Part shown: piece after piece, positions 40,115-46,657 of the stretch | Layout of the letters: each line of letters begins with the position of its first letter | How positions within the stretch are numbered: the stretch's first letter is position 1 | From: JAVBQG01 sp031549185 | GTDB lineage: Bacteria > Synergistota > Synergistia > Synergistales > Synergistaceae | Reading direction: 5' to 3' | Assembly: GCA_031549185.1 (NCBI GenBank) | Contig: JAVBQG010000004.1 | Coordinates: 1-46,657 of the forward strand | Length of the DNA stretch: 46,657 nucleotides | Position numbers and translations under genes: made by a program | The notes under the pieces: generated by a model | What the model saw: the letters and a program-made list of their open reading frames with translations, nothing else | What the model was told of the DNA's origin: nothing | Database searches by the model: none

Positions 40115-42535
40115 TCACAAGCGCGTCGCTTTTCCCGGCGTGGCAAAGCCAAAGTCGTTCGCAAGCGCCAAAATCGCATTGCCCGGGGCATCACTGTTTT
40201 CCGAGAGAACCCGCCACATCTGATTCTGCAGCCGCCAGCGATCGATCTCGATCCGCAGGGCGGCGGCTCTTCGCCAGGCAGTCAATATATCCGCGTAGGC
40301 TTTTTCGTCGTTTTTACCCAGCGCCTCCTGTAGATTATCATGGAACTCGATTTCCATCCTGGGGGCAAGTACGGAGAGTTCGGGATAGACGCCTATGCCG
40401 TGCGCTTCCTCCAGGAGGATTTCGAGGCTCGATCCGGGTTTCAACAGTTCGAGCGCCTCGGCGACCTCCTTCTGCAACCCCTCCATCCTGTATTTGTAGA
40501 CGAGGTTTGCCGCCGCAAGGAGCAACGGCGAAGCCTCCACCTTCATCATATTCAACTGGACGAGGAGACGCTGATTTGCCTCCAGAAGGTCGTCGGCGCG
40601 CTCCAGGTAGCCGAGCTCGGCCTCGCGGGTGCGCTCGGATGCGACCGTCTCCCTGTCGTTCGCCGCCAGGTTGCGGAACGTCCAGGAACCGAGCTCGAAA
40701 TTTTCCTCCAGATAGCGGGAAAACGAGAGGATGTCCCCCTCGTAAAACCGCGCCCGAATCATCTTCGGGTCCAGATCTTTCCTCTCGCTCAGGCGACAGA
40801 CGTCGTCGAGGCCGCCCGCCGTGACGACGGCAGCGCTTCCGCTCCAGTTTTCGAGCGTGCGCGTGTCGAACGCCGTCATCTCCCGCACGCTCAGGTCGAT
40901 GTCCCCCGAGGGGTAATTGCGCGTCTCCCCTTGAATGCGATAGACATGATAGCAGCTCTTCTCGCCGAGGAGGGCGGCGGAGGCAGCCACGTCGCGCATG
41001 CTTCGCCTCGACGGCAGGACATGCCGTTTCATCACATCCAGAGCCGAACCCTGCTCCTTCGTGTTGCCGAGAGCCAGCGCAAGATCTCTCATGAAATCCT
41101 TCTCGAGATCGACGCCGGAGACCTCTCGCGTGTACTCCACGGCGCGCAGGGCGTACGCCAGAATCTGGCGCGTCTCGATGCCCGCGATGTCGTTGAAAAA
41201 CCAGCCGCAGGAGGTATACATGAACATCCGCATCCGCTGCGCCTCGATCAGCGACAGCGCGTTTACGAGATCGGGGCCGGACAGATCGCCGCAGCGTTTT
41301 TTCAGAAAATCTCTCTTTCTCTCCGCGACTTCATCGAAACGCGCGTCCTTCGAAAAATTCATCAGGTAGAGGTCGATCGCGTCGTCGCGCAACACCCACG
41401 GGGAATCGCAGAAACGGCTCATCTCTTTTTCGTAGGTCTCGTCGATCCGGTCGCGAATCCTGTCGAGCGCAGCGCGCAGCGGCGCGCGCCACTTCTGATT
41501 CCAGCCGGGCTCCCCGCCCGTATGGCAGCCGCAGTCGCTGCGCCAGCGCTCCACTCCGTGCGCACAGGACCACGACGTATCCTCGGCGATCCGGCACTCC
41601 CAAGTCGGGGGGTACATTTTCAGGAACGACGCAATATTCGTGAGCAGGGCTTCCTGCGAATCGGAGAGCCTTTGAAAGGCCCGCGCCAGCGCCATCTCCC
41701 CGAACCTGTGGTGATGGCCGTAGGTCTCTCCGTCGGTGGCGATCGCCAGCAACCGGGGTTCGCCGTCAACCGGCAGCCTCCCGAGCAGCGCCTCCGCAAA
41801 GCGGTCGCCGTTGTCCAGCAAACCGCCGAACGCGATATCGTGGGCGATGCTGCCGTAATAGAAGACAAGCGCGATCGTCGCCCCCGACGGCAGCGTTGTG
41901 AAGTACGGACGGGTGACGTCCAGACCGTCGCCTCCGGGCGTATCGCGCCAGGAGGCGACATGTGGGCGTATCGCGGCGCACTGATGGGGCGCCAGAATCG
42001 TGAACTTGATCCCCTCGGCGGCGAGGGCTTCCAGGGTAGCGGTGTCGACGGCGGTCTCCGGCAACCACATCCCCTCCGGATCGCGCCCGAAGCGGAAGCG
42101 AAAATCGCGCTTGCCCCATACGACCTGCGTCTTGATGTCGCGCGCAACGGAGAGCGGCAGGATCATATGGTTGTAGGCCTGCGCGATCGCCCCACCCGCA
42201 CCCAGGGATTCGCCGGCGGCCCGGTCGGCGTCGACGATGCTCTGCGAGAGCAGAGGGTCATGTCTGGCCAGCCACGAATGAAGAGTGGGACCTACGTTGA
42301 AGCTGAGGTGGCGATAGTTGTTCGTGATATAGACGATCTCGCCGTTCGAGTCGAAGAGTCTCGCCGCCCTGTTCGGGCGATAGCACTCCTCGTACACCCT
42401 GGCGTTCCAGTCGTGAGACGGGGCGGCGGTCTGGTCTTTCATGACCGAGTCGAGCCATGGGTCCTCTCTCGGCGGCTGGTAGAAATGAGAATGGATACAG
42501 ATCCCGTGCAACGGCTGCAATGCGCTCACCCCCAT
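40115..42535 (-). CDS. GH57-type glycoside hydrolase with DUF3536 domain
   Basis: This 806-residue protein starts GICIHSHFYQPPREDPWL, a signature of GH57/DUF3536 proteins. The N-terminal (beta/alpha)7 domain carries a catalytic-type Glu in GMWLPETAVD (~160) and Asp in IATDGETYGHHHRFGE (~268). The DUF3536 helical half follows (about 300-806). The likely substrate is an alpha-glucan, given the glgC-glgA-glgP neighbours, but activity is unproven for this subfamily. There is a 168-bp gap to glgP with no recognised signal. Confidence 0.85.
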   Translation of the reverse strand: MGVSALQPLHGICIHSHFYQPPREDPWLDSVMKDQTAAPSHDWNARVYEECYRPNRAARLFDSNGEIVYITNNYRHLSFNVGPTLHSWLARHDPLLSQSIVDADRAAGESLGAGGAIAQAYNHMILPLSVARDIKTQVVWGKRDFRFRFGRDPEGMWLPETAVDTATLEALAAEGIKFTILAPHQCAAIRPHVASWRDTPGGDGLDVTRPYFTTLPSGATIALVFYYGSIAHDIAFGGLLDNGDRFAEALLGRLPVDGEPRLLAIATDGETYGHHHRFGEMALARAFQRLSDSQEALLTNIASFLKMYPPTWECRIAEDTSWSCAHGVERWRSDCGCHTGGEPGWNQKWRAPLRAALDRIRDRIDETYEKEMSRFCDSPWVLRDDAIDLYLMNFSKDARFDEVAERKRDFLKKRCGDLSGPDLVNALSLIEAQRMRMFMYTSCGWFFNDIAGIETRQILAYALRAVEYTREVSGVDLEKDFMRDLALALGNTKEQGSALDVMKRHVLPSRRSMRDVAASAALLGEKSCYHVYRIQGETRNYPSGDIDLSVREMTAFDTRTLENWSGSAAVVTAGGLDDVCRLSERKDLDPKMIRARFYEGDILSFSRYLEENFELGSWTFRNLAANDRETVASERTREAELGYLERADDLLEANQRLLVQLNMMKVEASPLLLAAANLVYKYRMEGLQKEVAEALELLKPGSSLEILLEEAHGIGVYPELSVLAPRMEIEFHDNLQEALGKNDEKAYADILTAWRRAAALRIEIDRWRLQNQMWRVLSENSDAPGNAILALANDFGFATPGKATRL

Positions 42536-42880
42536 TGCCCGAAATTATAACCCCAATGCGACCGTTTCGGGAAAGGCCGATTTATCGTTAAAAACCGAAA
42601 GGGCAAAAATTACGAGCCTCCGCGATTTTTATTTCTCATACGCGGAAAATTGTGATTCAGTCGCTACGGCCAGTGCTTTCTGCCTGGTCCAAAATTTTTT
42701 GGGGCTTGTCCGCTTGCTTCGATCCATGGATAATGCGTGAAGGAAACGCTGACGACGTCGCCCGAACGGCTTTTTTCCGTTTGAGAATACGGGAACCCAC
42801 GAGCCCGTAGTCTTGAGCCTTCAGGCGCCTCACGATAAATCAGTTTTTTCCGAAGAACGCTACACGTCGGAGGGATTTGC
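42536..42880. other. Intergenic region, 345 bp
   Basis: This lies between the divergent GH57 gene and the ATP-binding protein and must contain both promoters. I see no convincing -35/-10 pair. CGGAGGG (42868-42874) is the SD of the rightward gene. A minus-strand frame running in from 43320 has no family similarity. Confidence 0.5.
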
Positions 42881-43444
42881 ATGCTCGAGGATCTATCGCA
42901 ACACGTTCTGGATATCGCGGAAAATAGCGTCGCCGCGGAAGCGACGGCGGTTCTGGTCGAGATATCGGAGGACAGGGCCGGAGACATGCTCTCGATGATC
43001 GTGGAGGACAACGGCAGAGGAATGTCGCCGGACTTTCTGGAGAAGGTGACCGATCCGTTCACGACGACGCGCACGACGCGTCGTGTAGGGATGGGCCTTC
43101 CCTTTCTCAAACAATCCGCCGAGCTGTGCGAGGGCAAGTTCGTCCTCAAATCCGCCGTCGGCGTGGGGACGCGCACGGAGGCCCACTTCAAATACAGCAG
43201 CATCGACCGTCCCCCCATCGGAGACATGCCGGCCACGATCATGGCGCTCTTCATGGGGCACCCCGAGATCGATTGGACATACAGGCATTTCATAGACGGC
43301 AGGGAGTTTTCCCTCACCACGCTCGAGCTGGTCGAGGTGCTGGAGGACAGGGAGCTGCTGCGAACGACCGACGTCGGACTCTGGATCAGGGAACAGATCG
43401 CCGAGGGACTCGCCGAACTTGAGACGGAGCTCGTTTCACAATAA
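42881..43444 (+). CDS. GHKL-type ATP-binding protein (histidine-kinase ATPase domain only)
   Basis: This 187-residue protein has only the HATPase_c fold: N-box HVLDIAENSVAAEA, G1 VEDNGRGMSPDFL, G2-like GMGLPFLKQSAELCEG and a beta-rich end of the domain, then a ~70-residue tail (MGHPEIDWTYRHFIDG...). There is no phosphoacceptor His domain. In Firmicutes and Synergistota such proteins typically sit in NADH-dependent [FeFe]-hydrogenase operons, but no hydrogenase gene is adjacent here. It may act as an anti-sigma-like or partner-switch kinase; that is inference. Confidence 0.8.
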   Translation: MLEDLSQHVLDIAENSVAAEATAVLVEISEDRAGDMLSMIVEDNGRGMSPDFLEKVTDPFTTTRTTRRVGMGLPFLKQSAELCEGKFVLKSAVGVGTRTEAHFKYSSIDRPPIGDMPATIMALFMGHPEIDWTYRHFIDGREFSLTTLELVEVLEDRELLRTTDVGLWIREQIAEGLAELETELVSQ

Positions 43445-43471
43445 ATCTCCCGCTATTACCGGAATCAAACC

Positions 43472-43501
43472 TTGCGCTTTTCGAACGATGCGCTATATAA
43501 T
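43472..43501 (+). promoter_or_regulatory. ssrS: Promoter of the 6S RNA candidate
   Basis: TTGCGC (43472-43477) and a perfect TATAAT (43496-43501) are 18 bp apart, placing the RNA start near 43508. Confidence 0.72.
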
Positions 43502-43507
43502 AAGGCA

Positions 43508-43690
43508 GGTAAAGGAACCCTGCGGTGTACGTGAAACGGGAACATGTCTTGAGCCAACATTCCTAACCCGCGGGGGACAACTCCGGACCGACAGACGCGA
43601 CGTATGTTGCCCAAGTTAAGGTCCGGGTGTCCCCCATCCTTTCAGGAGCGGGTCAAGACACTCCGTTCACGGCACGGTGGGGTTTTATTT
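43508..43690 (+). ncRNA. ssrS: 6S RNA (SsrS) candidate
   Basis: This roughly 183-nt RNA folds into one long rod. A terminal stem joins 43518-43538 with about 43664-43682 and runs into TTTTATTTT. The lower stem is TGTCTTGA (43545-43552) with TCAAGACA (43653-43660). A central bubble has a free 5' strand, and its 3' strand holds the mini-hairpin TCCT-TTC-AGGA (43637-43647). The upper stem is GGGGGACA (43572-43579) with TGTCCCCC (43628-43635), then CCGGACC (43583-43589) with GGTCCGG (43620-43626). This is the 6S RNA shape; 6S binds the housekeeping RNA polymerase by mimicking an open promoter. In Bacillus a 6S gene also lies near rarA. It sits just before the HAD-rarA pair. Confidence 0.75.
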
Positions 43691-43722
43691 TAACTCCACA
43701 TCAACGTATGGGAGCGATTGAA

Positions 43723-44745
43723 ATGCCGTTCAACCCCCCTTTCTGGTCCCCCTCGCAAGCATCCGCCATTCTCTTCGACTGGGACGGAATCATCGCGGAA
43801 ACACGCTTGGATTTCTCCGAAATACGCAACCGCTACTATGGCGGCAGGCGTGCCATGCTGCTGGAGGACGCGTGTACGCTTCCGGAGGAAGCGCGCACAT
43901 CTCTGATGAGCGATCTCGAGGAGCTGGAAATCGCGGGCGCGCTGTCCGCCGAGCCGGTCGACGGCATCCACGACGTGCTCGAATGGGTGGCGGGGGGAGA
44001 AATTCCCTGGGCAATCGTCTCCCGCAACTGTAAAAAATCGATTCTGGCCGCGGCCGAGCGCATAGAGATCGGACTTCCGCCGATCGTGCGATCGCGCGAC
44101 GACGGCGACTGCGTCAAACCGGACCCCCGCGCGCTGACGGAGACCGCGCAGGAACTCGGAGTCGCTCCCGCGCAGACCCTCTTCATCGGCGATTTCATCT
44201 ACGACATGATGGGAGCTCGCCGAGCGGGAATGCGCGGCGTGCTGGTGCGAAAAAACATCGAGGCGGGCTGGCAGCCGTGGCTCGAGTGCGCCTACGCGGA
44301 CATGAGGGGGCTGGCCGAAGAGCTGCGCAGCCCCTCGGAAGTCGTCCCCTGGGAGTACCAGGAGACTGCACGGGCGAAGGGGCGGGGGTTCCTCTCCTTT
44401 ACCGCGGGCCTTACGCTCGCGCTGCCGGAGAGGACGATCCCCAACCTCGACGGCTGGCTGACGCAGGCGGCAATGCTCGGAGTCGGCCGCTTTCTCATAC
44501 CGGACGAGATATTTACGCCGAACGCGTGGAAGGCAAACCCCTCTTTCGACCCGGCCAATATGGGCCTTGCATTCGAGACCGCCGTCCGCGATTTTCTGCG
44601 TACACGCTACCCTCTCGCAACGGTTCTCTCCCCCAAAGAGATGCCGAAGGCCGGGGAAACCGTCGCCGACGCACCGTTTCACGCAGGCGACCTTTCCGAT
44701 TTTCTGACCCACCTCTTCGAGCGCAGGAAACGAGAGCTGTCATGA
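43723..44745 (+). CDS. HAD-family hydrolase with C-terminal extension
   Basis: The N-terminal ~210 residues are a phosphoglycolate-phosphatase-like HAD domain: nucleophile motif LFDWDGIIAET, motif II VSRNCKKS, the KPDPRAL lysine and FIGDFIYDMMGARRAGM. A further ~130 residues (from about SPSEVVPWEYQET) match no domain I know. The product is 340 residues. I chose ATG at 43723 because GGGAG lies 8 nt upstream; the frame is open back to 43627, but that part is the 6S RNA gene. It overlaps rarA as ATGA, so the two are coupled. Confidence 0.82.
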   Translation: MPFNPPFWSPSQASAILFDWDGIIAETRLDFSEIRNRYYGGRRAMLLEDACTLPEEARTSLMSDLEELEIAGALSAEPVDGIHDVLEWVAGGEIPWAIVSRNCKKSILAAAERIEIGLPPIVRSRDDGDCVKPDPRALTETAQELGVAPAQTLFIGDFIYDMMGARRAGMRGVLVRKNIEAGWQPWLECAYADMRGLAEELRSPSEVVPWEYQETARAKGRGFLSFTAGLTLALPERTIPNLDGWLTQAAMLGVGRFLIPDEIFTPNAWKANPSFDPANMGLAFETAVRDFLRTRYPLATVLSPKEMPKAGETVADAPFHAGDLSDFLTHLFERRKRELS

Positions 44746-46061
44746 CAAATCTTTTCGACGAAAAAGAGCTCTTCCCTTCACACGAAAATAACGCCCCCAC
44801 TTCCTTCGAGGCACCGCTCGCCGAGCGGATGCGCCCGCGCAGCTTAGGCGAATACGTGGGACAGGAGCACATCCTGGGGGCGGGAAAGCCCCTGCGTGCC
44901 ATGATCGAGACGGGACGGATCCCGAGCTGCATCCTGTACGGCAACCCCGGCGTCGGCAAGACGACGATCGTACGGCTGATGGCGTCCGCCACCGGGCGCA
45001 AACTGATGGAGATCAACGCGGTCAGCGCCAAGGTCTCGCAATTGCGGGAGTTGCTCGACGAGGCGGCTCGCTTCAAACTTCAGAGCGGCGGCAAGAGCGC
45101 CCTTGCCTTCGTCGACGAGATCTATCACTTCAACAGTAGCCAGCAGAACGCCATGCTGCCCGCCGTCGAGCGTGGCGACCTGATCCTCGTCGGCACGACG
45201 TCGGAAAACCCCTGGTTCGAGATCAACAAGACGCTCCTCTCGCGCATGATCGTCTACACACTGAACCCGCTCGAAGACCATCACATCGTGTCGCTTCTGG
45301 AGAGAGCCCTGGCCGATGCGGAGCGAGGCCTCGGCAAACTGGGCCTTCGCGCGGAGAAGGGCGTTCTGGCACACATCGCGGAACTGGCGGGAGGCGACGC
45401 TCGCCAGGCCCTGACACGCCTGGAGGCCGCCGCGACGGGCGTCGCAGTAGGCGGCGGTTCTCTCCTGCGAACCCAGGATGTCGACGCCGCCACGGGCAGG
45501 GCGACGTTGCGCTACGACAGGACGAGCAAGGATCATTACAGCGTGATCTCCGCGCTGATCAAGAGCATTCGCGGCTCGGACCCCGACGCCGCGCTCTATT
45601 GGATGGCGCGTATGCTGGCCTCGGGAGACGACGTGCGCTTCATCTGCCGCAGGCTCTGTATATCCGCGGCGGAGGACGTAGGGCTCGCCGACCCCATGGC
45701 GTTAATCGTGGCGGAGAGCGGAGCCGCGGCCTGCGACCGCGTGGGCCTGCCGGAGGCGAAGATCATCCTCGGCGAGGTCGCCGTTTACCTCGCCTCCGCG
45801 CCGAAGAGCAACAGCGCGTACATGGCGATCGCCGCCGCGGAAAAGTCCGTGTTGTCCGGGGAGATCATGGAGGTCCCGAGCCACCTCAGAAACGACGGGG
45901 AAGGGTACGTCTATCCCCACGACGACCCTCGGCACTGGATTCCGCAGAGCTATCTGCCGCGGCCGGAGCGGTTCTATTTTCCCGGCAAACTGGGGGCCGA
46001 AGCGCGTATGGCGGAGAGGCTGAAGCGCTTCTGGAAACGATTTGCGGAGGAGGGGGAATAG
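44742..46061 (+). CDS. rarA: Replication-associated recombination protein A
   Basis: This AAA+ ATPase (RarA/MgsA, WRNIP1 family) acts at stalled replication forks. The 439-residue product has Walker A GNPGVGKTT (67-75), Walker B FVDEIYHFNSSQQNAMLPAVERG (~124-146), the sensor GTTSENPWFEIN, and the C-terminal tetramerisation region (KDHYSVISALIKSIRGSDPDAALYW) with the closing EVPSHLRNDGEGYVYPHDDP. The usual DEIHRFN reads DEIYHFN here, a minor change. Its ATG overlaps the HAD stop. Confidence 0.95.
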   Translation: MTNLFDEKELFPSHENNAPTSFEAPLAERMRPRSLGEYVGQEHILGAGKPLRAMIETGRIPSCILYGNPGVGKTTIVRLMASATGRKLMEINAVSAKVSQLRELLDEAARFKLQSGGKSALAFVDEIYHFNSSQQNAMLPAVERGDLILVGTTSENPWFEINKTLLSRMIVYTLNPLEDHHIVSLLERALADAERGLGKLGLRAEKGVLAHIAELAGGDARQALTRLEAAATGVAVGGGSLLRTQDVDAATGRATLRYDRTSKDHYSVISALIKSIRGSDPDAALYWMARMLASGDDVRFICRRLCISAAEDVGLADPMALIVAESGAAACDRVGLPEAKIILGEVAVYLASAPKSNSAYMAIAAAEKSVLSGEIMEVPSHLRNDGEGYVYPHDDPRHWIPQSYLPRPERFYFPGKLGAEARMAERLKRFWKRFAEEGE

Positions 46062-46076
46062 CGGAGGTACAGGCCG

Positions 46077-46529
46077 TCAGTCGGTTTTCGGAGGATCGCC
46101 CGGCGCGTATTCCACCCGGTTTCGACCTTTCGTCTTCGCCCTGTACAACAACTCGTCACGCCTGGCGATCAACGTCTCCTGCGTGTCATTCGGCGCAAGA
46201 TCAGAAAAACCGATGCTGATCGTCACACGAATTTCGTTGCCCTCGAATACCACGATGGACTCCTCCACATTGCGTCGCAGCCGTTCGAGAATACCCCTCA
46301 TCGTCTCGGCGTCGACGCCGGGAAAACAGACGAAAAACTCCTCGCCACCGTAGCGCGCGGCCCAATCCGAGCCGCGACGAATAAAGGAGGAGTCGATCGA
46401 TGCGACGGAGGCCAGCTCGGCGACGACTCGTCGGCCGTCGAGCTCAAGCGGAACCGAAAAGATCAGGAGCACGGTTCCGCCTGCGTACTCCAGCTTGACT
46501 ACCGTCTCGTTCGAATAGTAATTCCAATT
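46077..46529 (-). pseudogene. Decayed diguanylate cyclase (GGDEF) gene
   Basis: The C-terminal half of a GGDEF domain is clear (SSFIRRGSDWAARYGGEEFFVCFPG, then SIGFSDLAPNDTQ and YRAKTKGRNRVEY). Upstream, NYYSNETVVKLEYAGGTVLLIF and PLELDGRRVVAEL look like part of the N-terminal sensory region, joined directly to ASIDSSFIRR. The first ~45 residues of the GGDEF domain (around TGLYNRR and the first metal Asp) appear deleted in frame. The frame opens right after a TAG (46530-46532) with no ATG; GTG at 46472 would be the only start. It cannot make c-di-GMP in this form. Confidence 0.7.
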
Positions 46530-46544
46530 CTAAATCACTAAGAG

Positions 46545-46550
46545 TATAAT
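46545..46550 (+). promoter_or_regulatory. -10 box for the gene at the right edge
   Basis: A perfect TATAAT lies 34 nt before the start of the partial gene. The position for a -35 (46522-46527) reads TTCCAA, a weak match. Confidence 0.45.
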
Positions 46551-46584
46551 ATCCTCATAATTCCAGCAAGAAGGAGAGGGTATT

Positions 46585-46657
46585 ATGGCACGTACGGCGA
46601 AAGGGCACGAAGTACTGGAGAAAGCCAAAGAGCTTATGGTAAAAGCGCGCACGGCCG
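46585..46657 (+). CDS. Start of a small protein, possibly helix-turn-helix/transposase N-terminus (cut by window edge)
   Basis: ATG at 46585 has AAGGAGAGGG (46571-46580) just upstream. The first 24 codons read MARTAKGHEVLEKAKELMVK then ARTA, a helical, basic start. I associate similar N-termini with short helix-turn-helix proteins that accompany IS630-type transposases in anaerobes, but too little is visible to be sure. Its closeness to a truncated GGDEF gene fits an insertion. Confidence 0.5.
   Translation, partial: MARTAKGHEVLEKAKELMVKARTA

Noticed and set aside
40340..42550. 736-codon plus-strand frame opposite the GH57 gene
   Set aside because: Shadow frame. The minus-strand protein has GH57/DUF3536 signatures.
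42664..43320. 219-codon minus-strand frame spanning the intergenic region and the ATP-binding gene
   Set aside because: Mostly opposite a confident gene; the intergenic part has no similarity or SD.

Overview
The window is about 60% GC, densely coded and bacterial. Gene content suggests the phylum Synergistota: an EF-G-2 paralogue, a transketolase-TrmI-MltG-TldD-FtsK string, an archaeal/anaerobe-type Dps-like ferritin, an L28 with a four-cysteine zinc site, and a hydrogenase-type ATPase. This placement is inference from gene families, not a database result. No rRNA, CRISPR array or complete transposon is visible.

Layout. (1) 1-13872 is a large, diverged inverted duplication. The left arm runs dxs(partial)-tlyA-nadK-recN-fusA2 rightward. 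The right arm carries fusA2-recN-nadK-tlyA-dxs on the other strand. The arms meet in a mirrored cluster of five hairpins at 6164-6322. All ORFs in both arms are intact (the left dxs is cut by the window edge). By eye the outer genes are about 75-85% identical at protein level, while the two EF-G-2 proteins differ at only 25 of 698 positions. This is either an old inverted duplication with constraint or conversion on fusA2, or a contig joining two related genomes at a palindrome. (2) 13907-15042 completes the right arm's isoprenoid operon with ispA and xseB. (3) rpmB (L28) reads the other way. (4) 15350-25979 is a ten-kb leftward operon: transketolase, trmI, a HypE-like protein, an M24 peptidase, mltG, a DUF4911 protein, tldD, ftsK and thiamine pyrophosphokinase. 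(5) 26092-29400 holds a DegP-type protease, a probable group II intron remnant, a Dps-like ferritin and a tRNA-Gln/tRNA-Glu pair. (6) 29558-32215 holds a YbjQ-like protein, a possible frameshifted small gene, a ProC-family reductase and a PHP phosphatase.

(7) 32291-35158 is a compact catabolic operon (dhaL-dhaK-lsrF-like-VOC) that looks like a kinase plus phospho-ketone thiolase/aldolase module. (8) 35385-42535 is a glycogen/alpha-glucan cluster (glgC, glgA, glgP, and a GH57/DUF3536 protein). (9) 42881-46061 holds an ATP-binding protein, a strong 6S RNA candidate with its own promoter, a HAD phosphatase with an extra C-terminal region, and rarA. (10) The right edge has a decayed GGDEF gene abutting the start of a small gene that runs off the window.

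The best candidates for a second look are the inverted operon duplication with its structured centre and near-invariant fusA2 leader, the 6S RNA, and the DhaKL-LsrF module. Percent identities were judged by reading the translations side by side, not computed by alignment.
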